Assembly: GCA_039881145.1 (NCBI GenBank)
Contig: JAYKKI010000027.1
Location: 19,603,001-19,667,000 of the forward strand
DNA: 64,000 nt
Source of the DNA: Druceiella hillmani
Lineage: Eukaryota; Arthropoda; Insecta; Lepidoptera; Hepialidae
Direction: 5' to 3'
The notes beneath the pieces were generated by a model that was given only the letters and a program-made list of their open reading frames with translations, ran no database searches and had not been told where the DNA came from. This document shows positions 23,003-35,390 of this stretch, piece by piece (within the stretch, counting starts at the first letter, position 1; each line of letters opens with the position of its first letter). The translations under genes were made by a program, and so were the position numbers.

Positions 23003-26000
23003 TGCATTTTGTAATATTAGTTTACCGGTTATAAAACTATGAAATTACCTAATATGAATGTACTAAAATTAAAGCTCTTTTGATTGTTTCATTAAGTGGG
23101 TCCAAAATTGTTAATTTATTTCTTACCTTGTTATATAAATAAGAATTTTTTCCACCATTCGCAGGAAGAAACTTGTGCCGATTTGGGCCATATGCAGAAC
23201 AGTAATTATTTATATACCAATGGATAGGACAACTTAAGTACACAAACAAAATTATGTGTCCACGGTATGTGCTGTAAAATACTGGTTGTTGAAATATTAA
23301 ATTCTAATATCACTGGACTCTTCATGAGAACTGCCAAATCTTACAAATTTATAAACATTTTTCCAATTCAATCAAATAATTCTTAGTAGACTCATTAAGC
23401 TATCTTGTATGTCCTAAATATCATATAATAGTTATTATGTGTCTGCCGTATCTGACGGTCTGAACTTCATTTTCGCAAGTCCAGTAATTAAAGAGTCGTT
23501 CCCTTCACATAATTAAACAAATTCAGTTCATACATAAGCATATTGTTTATACTTGTGTCTGAATTGTATTCTAACTTCAATAATTAATGAATTATTTTAC
23601 TGTCAATGAACTTTATTAGCAAGCAAAATTTATAGCCATAACATTTGAGCACACTTTAGTCTCGAACCCTCTACAACCTCTAACCCTCTACCATCTGTCA
23701 CCTCTACCTCTGCTAATTTTTAACTCGGTTTATTGTATGGATTTTCAAGAACTGTTAAACATATTTCTCTCTGCCAGAATCGGGCAATCGGATATAAGAA
23801 ATATACGATTTCCCGATCCCATTGACAGTGAAGTAGAAACATTCCTTTCTCGCTGTTTCCGCTAGGCCTTTTTCCAGTTATTTTTAATTCGAAGGGGTTA
23901 TGATATTTTATCAGCAGCTGCAACATCTATCGTAACAATATCACAGAATTGATTGTGTCGATACATGAGATTTTTCAAGATTTCCTTAATTACCAGCATT
24001 GTTGGAAATAGTTGAATATTATATACGACAGACAAAGCCAGTTTATCTTACTTCGTTTTACTATTGATGACTGATATATCTGGAAAAATAACAAAGCTTC
24101 CTCCAGAAATACCAGAGTGAAGGTATATACAAAGGTTTGTAAGGTATATACCTTGTCAAAGATATTTCACAGAAACAACAGTAACTTTAATTAAACCAGA
24201 AGCTAGCCTTTGCTATCTGGTACATCCACCACTCGTATTCCTTCCCTTCCAAGTTGGACTCCAGAGAAGATAAATTGTATTAGACCAGATAATCTAAATT
24301 GCATCAAAATGAGCGTTTTATTATAGTTGCCCTTACCAAGAAGATGAGTCCTGAACTCAAAGAGTAAAAAAAATTTAATATATATGCTAAACATAATAGA
24401 AGTAGAATACCATTTTCTGTAAAAAATATATGCGCTGTATTTTAACGCATACAAAATAGGTACATAAAATCTTGGTATTATTCACGTACAGACAACCCTT
24501 TATGTAGATCTTCATTTTAATACTGCTCTTTATGGCCCAAGGAGGAGATGATTCTTTGAGGTAAAATTAAAAAATTTAATTTACAATTTTGTGTCAATTT
24601 TCATTGTCTTTAACATTTTTTTTCTCCTTTTATTGATTATGGCACTGTAGTTTCTACATTAATATTTCAAATTATTCACAATAATAGTATATTACAAGTA
24701 ATTGCTAAATTTATGTAACAAATCCCACAATTAAAACACAATGACTACAGAAATAAATAAAGTTACAAAATATGTGTTTTTGTGAAACTATTTAATACGT
24801 AATTCAGAGTTAAGCATAAAAATATAACTCGTAAAGAATGTATGATTTGATGAAAGTTTATCTGAATAGAATAATTTCGAAATTAACAGTAAGTTTAGAC
24901 TAATAATGTTTAATCATTTAAGTTTAGACTAATAATATTTAGTAACATAAAATGATACGATTGCAAAGCACACTAGGAATTTTATCTTGTTTAGATGTAT
25001 AAATGTATATACTGTACCTGTCTATTTATTTGATACAATAAATAATTATATATTAATTAAGACAGATTTATTTTCGAAAGTAAAATGTATTAGAAATTTC
25101 GAGTGTACATAATAAATATTTCAATGTAAATATACAATTATTATATAAACCCAGTAAAGTTAAATAGTCTGATAAAAAAATAATTGAAAATCACATTAGC
25201 TACTAATTTACAAAAAATTATAAATTGAATACAAATACTTCAATTAAGCTCACTTAAAATTATAATAAATTATATATTGTTAAATCACACTAAATTATTA
25301 AACAGAAGTAATTCTGAAATTATTTTATGTATGTACACGAGAAAACTATTATCAGATGAACTTCATTGATTACCTATAGTTTAAAATTGTACTCGGTATC
25401 AGAAGAAAATTAAATTATCTCAAAATAAAATCAATCAGGTCACATCAAATTTTCAAAGATTTAAAATCTCAATTTAGAAATTACTTTTATTTAAACAAAC
25501 ATTTTCAAAAATAAATTGGAGTTTCTTTTACAGGAAATAATTCAATTAATTTACTTCCTTGCTTAACAAATATTTTTATATATAATTTCAATTGATAATT
25601 TTAACACTCGATTACTCTTTATTCGTAAAAGAATATTTCTGCCAATTTTGTATATGATCTATGTACTTTATGTTATAAGAAAAATAAGCACTCTTTAAAT
25701 CATGTCATTTTTGTATAGCAACCTCTTGACTTAAAAAATACCAAATTATTTCAGATATAATATTCAAACTCTGTTTTTAAAACCTTATTGTCTAAGCTAC
25801 TGTACAAATGTATCTATGTAAATGGTAACAATATTGTTGGAATGTTTCGGTTGGTGACACAGTAGAATAACATTTATTGTAATAAAGTCAATTTTTAAAC
25901 AATATATCATTGTTTTCATTTTAATATGTTGAATGTTGTATCTTAAAAGAATTATTTAATTTTGTTAAATGGGATATGAAATTAAAAAGTATATGCTTAA

Positions 26001-26063
26001 ATTTTCTTCAATTTGAACTTTTCATCATGATGATAAAATGTAATAAGTTTAGGACACATATAT
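23003..26063. other. gene-free AT-rich region downstream of CUB gene
   Basis: About 3 kb of AT-rich DNA. A few short local duplications (for example TTTAGACTAATAAT near 24896 and 24923) and a CT-rich patch near 23665-23712 are all I can point to. The 3' UTR of the CUB gene must begin here; its poly(A) site is not clear. Confidence 0.55.
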
Positions 26064-26232
26064 ACTAAGAAAAAAGATTACAGCAAGAAATTCAGAAATA
26101 CGTCTAAATAAAAAAAGTTCCACATTCTGTTATGGAGACACAGGATGTGTCTCCATAATAACAAATCTGAGATAGGACACTTTTTTCATTTAGACATATG
26201 TCTGAATTTTTTACTGTAATCATTTTTCTAAG
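26064..26232. mobile_element. near-palindromic foldback (MITE-like), ~170 bp
   Basis: Two arms of about 80 bp (26064-26143, 26147-26232) form an imperfect inverted repeat with almost no spacer; the centre reads GGAGACACAGGATGTGTCTC. The outer arms share AGATTACAG versus CTGTAATC and TCTAAATAAAAAA versus TTTTTTCATTTAGA. No target duplication identified. If transcribed, it would form a long hairpin. Confidence 0.75.
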
Positions 26233-27437
26233 AAACCAAGAAGTTTCTTATAATATTCATACACAAATGTCTGTTTTTGTTGCTTGTCTTTTGTTCCCGT
26301 TTTTCATATTTTTTTGTTCTCATTAATTGTTCTCAGAATATGTAAATTCCGTACCATGAACAGAGAAATTTCTTCGTAATTGACTTTATTATTATCTGAC
26401 TATGACAAAACTGATATTAGGGATATGTCTCAGTGGTGTATATCTATGTTTATTTATTACCGACGAAAATTTGAATAACCGGACCAATTTTCATAATTAG
26501 GATGACAAAAGTTCATATCAGCCTTGCAAATTTCACTGGCTGTATAAATTTCACATATAGTAGAAATTGCCAACCATTTCATTAAAATTAAATGTGTAAA
26601 AAAAATAAAATGTTCAAACTTAAGTAACTTTTTTCATGTTCTAAATATTAAATTAAACAATGATATAGATACTAACCCTTTGCACTTTAAATATGACAGA
26701 TATAAATAAAGTTTCCTTTATTGTGAGGAATTTTAATAGCCTTAATTGGCACCAAACAAGAAATTTAAGAATACCTACTGGCAATGTTGACAATTTGCAA
26801 GATAAACCATAATCATGGCTTAACTATTCTTAAATGAATTAATTTTTTTTTCTTTTTTATGTTAATATTAAATATTACAGCTTTCGAGTATTACAACTTT
26901 TCTTGCCAGACATCCGAAATTTTGATGTATAACCTATTTGTCCTGCAAAACAAGCAATGGAAAAGTTGAAAATCCTGTCTTAATATAGAGTAACTTTTGT
27001 CCTCAGATATTTTACAAAAATATATAAGGACAAAAGTTTCATTTGGCTCAGTCAAAATACTCCCCAGACAGCTCTGCGGATATGTGATGTGGTATTAGTG
27101 TGTAAAACGGCAGATGGGCAAAGTATACATACAAAGTAGAAATACTATTAATAATTTAAATGGGGGGCTGATGGCACAGAATACTAATTGTGTAAATATA
27201 GCTTATACTTGACCAATTTTTTAATATACTGAACTTTAGAAGTACTTCGGTTCTAAACTAAAATCTTTATATCTCGTGAGTTAATGAAAATATTTTTTTG
27301 AAAGTTCTATTCAAATGCAAGTATTTAGAAGTGTTTAAAATTTTTCAAAATTGCCAATCATACAATTTAGATGAGAAAATATGTTACACATCATGTTGAA
27401 ACTTTATGTTTTCAAAATGGGACTTTCAAATAAAAAA

Positions 27438-28006
27438 GGGATAAATGGAAACTCAATTTCATTTTGAAATACCTGTCTAATAATATTCCACTTGGGTAAG
27501 TGGAAACTCAGTTTCATTTTGTAGCGCCTGTTTAATAATATTCCACTTGGGTAAATAGAAACTCAGTTTCATTTTGAAACACCTGTCTAATAATACCCAC
27601 TTAGGTAAATGGAAACTCAGTTTCATTTTGAATCACCTGTCTAATAATATTCCATTTGAGTAAATGGAAACTCAGTTTCATTTCGAAACACCTGTATAAT
27701 GATACTCACTTAGGTAAATGGAAACTCAGTTTTATTTTGAAACACCTGTCTAATGATACCTACTTAGGTAAATGGAAACTTAATTTAATTTTAAAACACC
27801 TGTCTAATGATATCCCACTTGGGTAAATAGAAACTCAATTTCATTTTAAAACCCCTGTCTAATAATGTTCCACTTGGATAATTGAAAACTCAGTTTCATT
27901 TTGAAACACCTGCCTAATGGTAAATGGAAACTCAGTTTCATTTTGAACCACCTGTCTAATGATATCCACTTGGGTAAATGGAAACTCAATTTAATTTTGA
28001 AACACC
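27438..28006. repeat. ~55 bp minisatellite, 11 units
   Basis: Each unit contains AAATGGAAACTCAGTTTCAT, then TTTGAAACACCTGTCTAATA and a CCACTTGGGT-like end. Units begin near 27443, 27496, 27551, 27604, 27660, 27713, 27767, 27823, 27878, 27919 and 27974. The pieces GAAACT-C-AGTTTC and GTTTCA-TTT-TGAAAC give every unit two small overlapping hairpins. The flanks (26233-27437 and 28007-28850) are AT-rich without recognisable features. Confidence 0.9.
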
Positions 28007-28849
28007 AAAAAAAATAATAAGGATGTACTATGGAACCCTAAAAATAGATCTAGCTATGTCACTAATTATAATTGGATTCCTCATATATCATAATATAATT
28101 GCATATCCATAGATATATAATAGAATACTATTAGTTAGGTATGCAAAATATTAAATGTTAACATAAACTAATTACAGTTCTTGGAAAATGGCTCTTTGAC
28201 TTTTCCAAATGAAAATGATAAAAGTAATTATCTATATATTTTTCATATTTATTCACGATCCTTAAACGTTGGCAATAATTTTTACTTACTTTAATGATTT
28301 AAAAAACATACCATAGTTATTCTTATTTAGTTTTGTTGGCCAAATCACTAATCCTTCATTAAAAAAAATTAAATTGGTAAATTATCTTATAAACAGATTT
28401 ATCAGTCTACTTGAACCTATGGATATATTTATGCAGCATATTGCCACTACTCCTAAGTCTTTAAGTTATAAAATAATCTATATTTGCAAACAGAAACAAA
28501 AATTATTCCTCATGATGAAATGAAAGATAAAAGGATAAGATAATGTTATATTATTAATATTTTATAACTACAAAAGATCTTTATAAAGATAAATATGATT
28601 TTAATTATCAATCAATGCCGTAACAAGCCAAGCCAACAAGCGTTTATTTCCCTCAATAGTAATTTCTGTGCTTTCTGATCTCTACTTCCTGTGGTGCAGC
28701 ACCGCTCCACATTCGCATTGCCCTTGTAAGTGCCATAAATAAATACATCACTGTTAAGTGTTAAATACAAGAATCGTTGTATCTCTTTCAAAAGATATTA
28801 CAAAAGATTGGAATAGCTGTGAGTATCTACGCAATTACATAAAAATAAA

Positions 28850-29455
28850 CCTGTTAAATACAAGTAGAATTCGCATAACGAGGGTACCGTACAGACACAC
28901 ATATAAACATTTAAGAGTACAAGGTATTTCTATTAAACTATTTACATATATCAACATTATTTTTCACCCCGTAAACATATTGCCTAGCATATCTTTTTTG
29001 GTAGTGAAATATATTTTGTAGAAATTTTCAACAATATCTCTAGAATTATCTTATTTAAAATTTTGAAAAAAAAAATTTTATGTTTCTTGTAATTAGCTTT
29101 CATGTACACAAGTAGAACTCGCACCACGAGGTACAACATGTAAAGATTTACGAGTAAGACAACATAGCATTACTATTAAACTATTTTTCTCTCTCGTATT
29201 GCGTAGTATATCTTTTTAGGTGTGAAATATTTTTTTTGGACATTTTTAATAATATCTCTTATATTTTGGAAAAACAAATATTTTATGATTCTTGTAAATA
29301 TCTCTTTCATGTACACAAGTAGAACTCGCACCACGAGGTACAACATGTAAAGATTTAAGACGATATAGTATTTCTATTAAAACATAAACGATATGTCTAG
29401 AATTATCTTACGTAAAATTATTAAAAAATATTTTATGATTCTTGTAATTAGCTCT
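28850..29455 (+). repeat. tandem repeat, three ~170-240 bp units (dispersed family C)
   Basis: Three diverged units. Each begins ACAAGTAGAACTCGCACCAC (first unit AATTCGCATAACGAG) and passes through ATTAAACTATTT, a TTGCCTAGCATATCTTTTT-like block and TTTTATGATTCTTGTAATTA. Units start near 28858, 29105 and 29313. Related fragments occur near 42093-42160, 61065-61090 and 62500-62570, so the unit belongs to a dispersed family. Confidence 0.75.
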
Positions 29456-29873
29456 ACGTCGAAATATTTATTATTTTGGGCACGAACACAATTGTTTATG
29501 GAATCAAAGCGATTCCAGTTATAATTTAAGAGAACATCAATGCAAATCATGGCGGGAAATCTCAGAAGAAATAAAATACCAAATTCATTTTGCACGAGTG
29601 TCACTGCAATGGAAAACAACTGATTGGAACGGGCATAAAACGCATCCAATATACACACTCAATACGTACGACAAGAATTGTAAGTTTACGTTCGACACAA
29701 ATTCGTATCCAAAGTACGCTCGGTCTAATACACACAGTAGAACTTGGCGATTGGAACTGGTTGGCCGGTTATCCCAACCAACCAGAAGGTTTTAATAATA
29801 ATAACAAAAATTGGACAATATTCCCATACACGTTACAATTTCGCCGGGGTCGTGGTTGGTCGGACGACTCACG
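29456..29873. other. unassigned sequence with several chance open frames
   Basis: Three overlapping plus-strand frames of 60-109 codons are open here (29590-29926). None shows a family motif; they owe their length to a locally higher GC content. It may be the flank of a mobile element. Confidence 0.4.
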
Positions 29874-30091
29874 CTCGTATGCACCACACACGGTCAGGAC
29901 TGCCAGTCGGACTTACTAACAGTTAAAAACATATTTCGTATTCATAATTTAGGGATTGTACCGTGCACTAGGGCACGGTCGGTAAAGTAGACTCTTGTTC
30001 CGACTCGACTGACAGTTAATAAGAAACAGAAATACGTTTTTAACTGTTAGTAAATCCGACTGGCAGTCCCGACCGTGTGTGGCGTATACGG
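29874..30091. mobile_element. foldback element with 69 bp arms
   Basis: The arms 29874-29942 and 30023-30091 are inverted repeats with a handful of mismatches; shared core CACACACGGTC, GGACTGCCAGTCGGA and CTAACAGTTAAAAAC. The 80 bp loop contains its own small hairpins (CCGTGC-ACTAG-GGCACGG). It looks like a MITE; no target duplication found. Confidence 0.8.
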
Positions 30092-30240
30092 GCATGAATA
30101 TTCTGTGCGTACATGTATTTGATGTTTTAATGTTTAACGGTCATTTGAAAATGGACTATAGAATCCAAAAGGCGGAAGCGTTTGTGGTTTGAAAAAACAA
30201 TTTATACATAAAATAATAAAATTAATATATATTGGGGACT

Positions 30241-30345
30241 TATTGGTACGAGAGCAATCTCCTACAGACAACCAGGACGTTAGTCCAGTCCCGGTCAGGG
30301 GAAGGGTCGGGAATCGAACCCGAATCCCTGTAGTGGGCCGCGCAG
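30241..30345 (-). repeat. tRNA-like SINE fragment
   Basis: On the minus strand, GGGTTCGATTCCCGACCC (about 30304-30322) is a good RNA polymerase III B box and T-arm. Upstream of it, TTTGACTGCGCGGCCCA could be a degraded A box. It does not fold into a full tRNA cloverleaf with an acceptor stem, so a tRNA-derived SINE head is more likely than a tRNA gene. Confidence 0.5.
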
Positions 30346-30349
30346 TCAA

Positions 30350-31227
30350 ATGCCTTTAAATTAGTTATTTTGTCTCCTAACTTATAACAAATTTTTCTTT
30401 GCCATTAAATGTTATATCACCAACTGCGTTCCCTGTGTCATAAAAATCGGTTAATTTTATTTATAATAAGAAACCTATTTTTAAATAGACTAGTATCGTA
30501 ACCGTTCGTATCGTATATCATAATCTTGTGGTCACATCACTTTAAATTACTTTGACTGATGAACAAATATATTACAGTCAGTCCTCGAGTCGATTCAATT
30601 TTAGACGTTTTGAATTATGACAAGCAATTTTCGCGGCGGATTCTCGAAATTCGAATTCCGAATGAAAAAAATAGCAGCAAGACTTTAATTACTATTTTAA
30701 AATTAAAAAAAAATTAATGAGAACTAGTACCTTTTAGTAAAGTAGAAAAAATAAATATGAGAACTAGTAACTTTCCTCCAAAAAGGTCAAGTACCTAAAT
30801 ATTGGTAAAAATATATTCGTATATCTAACCTAAACGCTTTGCCTAGTGTTTTAGGCATTGCAGTCAATGTGAATAAGTGGATACAATGAGAAGTAATAAC
30901 CTCGCTAATTGAAAATATTTTCAACTTCCATTTAAAAACAATTTTGTAATGGATTTTAACAAACCGAACGGAAGCCTATTGCTGTGAGAAAATCGCATAT
31001 CCACCCCGTCCGTCTTTCTGTAAGAGACTTATAACTCCTGAACAACGACGTAGGATGGAAAATTACATATAATATGCATTTTTTTGGCCCAAAACTAAAA
31101 ATTCTATTTAAAATGAGCCTAAAGTATTTATGTTTAGAATGGCTCCCAAATACATAAAGAAGGACTGAAAAAGCTTTATTTTGATGCATAGGTATTGGAG
31201 TAATTTTGAAAAGATCTCTTTGAGTAG
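30350..31227. other. gene-free spacer
   Basis: AT-rich DNA without recognisable genes or elements. There is a short local duplication near 30724 and 30759 (ATGAGAACTAGTA). Confidence 0.5.
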
Positions 31228-31479
31228 AGTACAAATTAGTGTTGTTTCGGCCTAAGGCCCAATAGCGGAATGTTCGGCCAAACTATTCGGCATGATTTGA
31301 TAAGAATTCAAACAGGCGTGCCAACCACATTGACCCTAAGTTGTACTCGAATGTACTTTGTAACAAGTCCATTGTAATTACGCACTGATCTTTTTTGTTT
31401 TCCTTATCCGTTTATTTACCAAATGTCAACAAACAATATTCCTGATTACAATGTATCAATTAATTAAACAACCTTTGAA

Positions 31480-31806
31480 TTAAAAACAGTATTGCGTCTT
31501 GAGGAAACAATGTTTACAAACAATGGATTTACTTTGACAATGCACGTAATGTGCCGTGCAAATTATGTGTGGAGGAACTGGGAAGAAACTACGACGTTGA
31601 AATTAATGAAGCATTTGAAGAACAACCACAATGAGGAGTATCAGCAGATACAGCAACCAGTTTCAAAAGAACAAGGCACAACCAATGAGATCCATCCCCA
31701 GTACCAAGAAAAATTTAAAAAGTGGGATATAAATCATCCTAAAGCTAAAATTTTAAAATCAAAGAGTTCTGTCACCGATAATGCCGCTAACGTTGAGAAA
31801 AAGTAA
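31480..31806 (+). pseudogene. hAT BED-finger transposase fragment
   Basis: The plus strand reads FDNARNVPCKLC in one frame and TTTLKLMKHLKNNHNEEY in another. Together these match the C-x2-C and H-x(n)-H halves of a BED zinc finger, the N-terminal DNA-binding domain of many hAT transposases. A frameshift lies between the halves. The piece 31492-31806 stays open but ends without a catalytic domain. Confidence 0.6.
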
Positions 31807-32100
31807 GACATCTATCTAATGATAATGAAGGCGTAACACAATATGGCTGTTGTGCGCATATGTTTAATCTTCTGGCGCAATATATGGAAATAAAAGGTGT
31901 TTTTTTGTAAATAAAATAAAAATAGTCAAATATTTAAGAAAAAACTTTTCCAGTAAACTGGTACAAGAGTGCCGGTGGTCAAAAGTTGGTGATACCAATT
32001 ACCGTCCGATGGAGTACTACGAGGGTCTATATTCGATCTTATCTTGCCAATTGAGGAACATTGGTGCAAATACGACCGAATCATGACAATAAAATTGACA

Positions 32101-32278
32101 AAATTAAATGAAACTACGTCATGTATTATTATTTCTACTTTTTAAAATTTCTTTGCCACGACCTAGGTTTCGTTGTATTACAACATCTTCAGGTGGGCTA
32201 TTAGCAAAGGTACCTAGGTCGTGGTAAAGAAATTAAAGAAAGTAGAAATAATACTACATCACGTAGTTTCATTTAATT
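32101..32278. mobile_element. inverted-repeat insertion, probably two Penelope-like terminal fragments
   Basis: The arms 32102-32168 and 32212-32277 are inverted repeats of about 66 bp with few mismatches. Both inner ends carry the palindrome ACCTAGGT followed outward by CGTGG. The spacer holds a hammerhead-like core on the minus strand. Penelope-like elements are known to carry hammerhead motifs in their terminal repeats and to insert as truncated inverted copies; that assignment is inferred. No reverse transcriptase is present. Confidence 0.6.
32156..32197 (-). ncRNA. candidate hammerhead ribozyme
   Basis: Read on the minus strand: stem I 5' strand CCAC (32196-32193), core CUGAAGA (32192-32186), stem II GUUG/CAAC with a five-base loop (32184-32172), GAA (32171-32169), short stem III within ACCUAGGU (32168-32161), cleavage-site C at 32160 and stem I 3' strand GUGG (32159-32156). 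All invariant core bases are present. Deviations are one extra U (32185) between the core and stem II, and a very short stem III. The self-complementary stem III would allow two molecules to pair, as proposed for minimal hammerheads. Activity is not shown. Confidence 0.65.
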
Positions 32279-33035
32279 GTGAACAATGAATTTCTACAAA
32301 ATTAACGCCAAATATATTCAATAAATAAAATTGACCAAAACATTTTTCAAAGAATAAATGACTCGCTATTCAGCTGCTATCGCATTTGAATTCAATTGCA
32401 GGGACTCTTAGACAGAGTTCAAAGGGCCATCAATATCGGTGGCTGTAGAAATATGGCATAAGCTTGAAAAAAATATAGAAAATTAAACATTTCTTTGGAC
32501 CATCATTTGAACAACGACCAAAGAAACCAAGCTTTTTGTGAACCGAATCTAGTTCACATGCCAATTGTTGCAGCATTGAGAACGCAGTCATCAATATTCC
32601 TTAATTTTTTCAGACAAAAATTGATTCAATAGACTCCACCATTGGAATGGTGGAAGGTCCTAGACATAAATACTAAGGATCATCGTTGGCTACACTGGGT
32701 AGACAAGGATGCGTTTCAAACACTACGCGAATAATTACTTATATAATTACTGTCAGCCGTAACATTTAGCCTTTTGCAAAAAAAAATGTATCCGATTAGA
32801 AACCGAGAAAGCCCATAAGATAGTCTATATCTTCAAGACCTTGAACATAAAAGCAAAACCCATTATAGTTCAACATATAAAATGAAGTGGGTTCGGGATC
32901 CCAATTCCATTGCAGATGTTGAAAAAATAGGCGAGGTTGAGGAAGGACCCGAAAGTCAATTATACTGGGAGCCGGAAGATGATGTTTCTCTTATGGACCT
33001 GAGCCTAGGACACTGTGGTGTCATTTATGATAATT

Positions 33036-35390
33036 AACACTGTATAGTATAATTAACACTGTGGTGTTAATTATACTTGCAATAAAAGGAAGCCAATGAT
33101 TCAATGAGAAGAAATAACTTGATTATATATAATTTTAATAATGTTAAGTAGATGATTATTAAATACAAAAACAAATTTTTGTTGATGTCTATTTTTATGA
33201 CAAAGAAGTCTATAAATAAACTCATAGTTTTATTTAACAATTTGTACATACTGACAATATCACTTGCAGAATACCATTCGCGTCCATTTAGTGCGTATAT
33301 CGCGTCCTTTTATACTTCGGATATATAGTGCATATTTCATGTATGTCCAATACAAATATCGGATATTTTGATATGTGTTATAGATAAATACGGGACTTTT
33401 AACGAATCCTAATAAAAAAAGGTTTCTTAATTCTTGTATTTGAAAATGTATGAGTACTAACCCTGTTTGCATACCACAGCTTTCATTTTAAACATAGTCG
33501 AAATGAGGAGTGTTATCATGTTTAAAACGAAAGTTATATTCGATTTTGCATCTTTCAATTAACCACTGGTTACATATTCCTTTTAATAAGAAAAATGTCA
33601 GATTGTGACTTCCAAGCGTTTTATTCACTTTACAGGTAAACTTTTTCGCACGTAATTTGAAGAATATTAATTGATAAGAATAAAATCCTTTATGGATTTG
33701 GAATATAGTATTTGTACTATACTTTATTAAAATTCAGTGTTGCAGTTATATTTTTTATTAAAATTCAGTGTTGCAAAACAGAAAGAAAAGTTCGTTTATT
33801 TGTTTATAAAATTTCACGGATATTTTACTCCTTATGTGATATAGTTACAACCTAATACAATGCAAAATGTCTAAAAATGAGAGTCTAAGTAGACAAAACA
33901 TTATTATGGTAGATCAGTTATCGATAAAGAAATATGGAAAAATACATAAACTAGCAGCAAATACCCGTTTCGCCGGGATCTTTTTTGGTTGTACATTTAT
34001 TCATATCTCATACATTTTTTGTATAAAAAACAAGTGTTTTAAACTTCTCTATTTTTATAATTTTTTTTGTATTTTTTACATAAATATCATACAAACTAAA
34101 TATATATTTAAACATGGTAACTGGGAATAAGTGTCGGGCAAAGAAAAACGTTATTCCTTGATTGAAAAATAGTTGATTGTCGTTAAAATAAAATATAATA
34201 GATGACTTTTTTTCAGAAAATTTAAAATAATATTCGTAATTATTTGTCATCTTTTTCGTACACACGATACTTACGCACATTGTGCAGCGCCCTTCGGGAG
34301 AATAACCTGCGAACGATTGCGAAGATGCCGCCTCTGCGGATAAACACCGCACTCCAGGCAAGTATTCGATGTGTTAAAAAGAGTTACGTGTAATATTTTT
34401 TGCACTCAATTCGAAATAGGTCGTGTTTTACGAATAGCGTCTTTCTTTGTCTGATATCTAGTCCCGGACACCGTGTATATTGTACAAAAGCCCGAAATAA
34501 TGGATGGATGACTCTGCCTACCAACTTAGGCACTAATTTCAAAATGTTTAAATAGTTATTTCTGTTATTATACTGTACTATGACGTGTATACTTATAGCA
34601 CGGTATAGTATATAGTATACTTCGTTAGAATGAAGCTGGTTCCATCCGATTCTGTCTTCTAGAATATACGTGAAACAAAGCTACAGATTTTTAAAAAAAA
34701 TGTAAACATCTAAACATTACTAAACAGGTTTATGTCTGGTCCTGCTATATTAGTATATTATACGGTATGGTAAGTTGCCTGTTCTGAGCAATACCTGAAT
34801 AATCCAAGTTTTTACTATACGGATTTCAGATGGGACGTGGTTCATATAAAAGGACGACATAAGATTCTGCTCCATCACTTATAGCAATGTGCAAAAAATA
34901 TACATTTTGTTAAAATAATTTAGATTTTTTAAATGACAATTTTGGTTTCCTGGAATTAGCGTTTTATAAAAACTGAAATAAAAGTATTTTTTCATTAAAC
35001 GTCGATCATAAAAAATTAACAATAATTTGATTATTCACCTAAAACAAACGCATATTTCTACCCCTATTTTAATGATACCAATTTTTATTAAAGGTATTTT
35101 TAATATATAAAAAAGATTATTTCGTGTGTAAGCACTGTTGCAAGCGGTTGTGTCAACAGAGATTTTTTTCGAGAAAACGAAATTCGTAAGAGCCATTTTG
35201 ACCCCATACTCATTCTGGAAATGCAAAACACCAGTCGTAATATAAATGAGATCAGAGACGTAACTAACATTCAACGCGTAAGTTCAACATATTAAATAAA
35301 TTGTAATTATTTAGAAGTAATTACGTAGGTTTAGTAAAAGCTAATATGGTATATTTTACTTGTTGGCAACAAGGCATAATCGTGATAGCG
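33036..35390. other. gene-free region
   Basis: About 2.3 kb of mostly AT-rich DNA. There is a short duplication TTTTTTATTAAAATTCAGTG near 33720-33775, and a GC-richer island at about 34260-34370 (CGCCCTTCGGGAGAATAACC and neighbours) that I could not assign. No gene recognised. Confidence 0.5.

Larger units (their letters stand above)
31228..33035 (+). mobile_element. hAT-like transposon relic with a nested inverted-repeat insertion
   Basis: The possible left end TTAGTGTTGTTTCGGCCTAA resembles hAT termini. It is followed by a BED-finger fragment (31480-31800) and, after a nested insertion at 32101-32278, by C-terminal pieces including PLEWWK at about 32638-32657. The right end was not found. 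The last ORF stretch (about 32836-33036, ending MDLSLGHCGVIYDN) is open for some 66 codons but belongs to no family I recognise. Confidence 0.5.

Noticed and set aside
34266..34360. Possible U1 snRNA-like gene (ATACTTAC and CGCACTCC in order)
   Set aside because: Only two short blocks match. The spacing is about 20 bases too long, the other stems are absent, and there is no Sm site in place.
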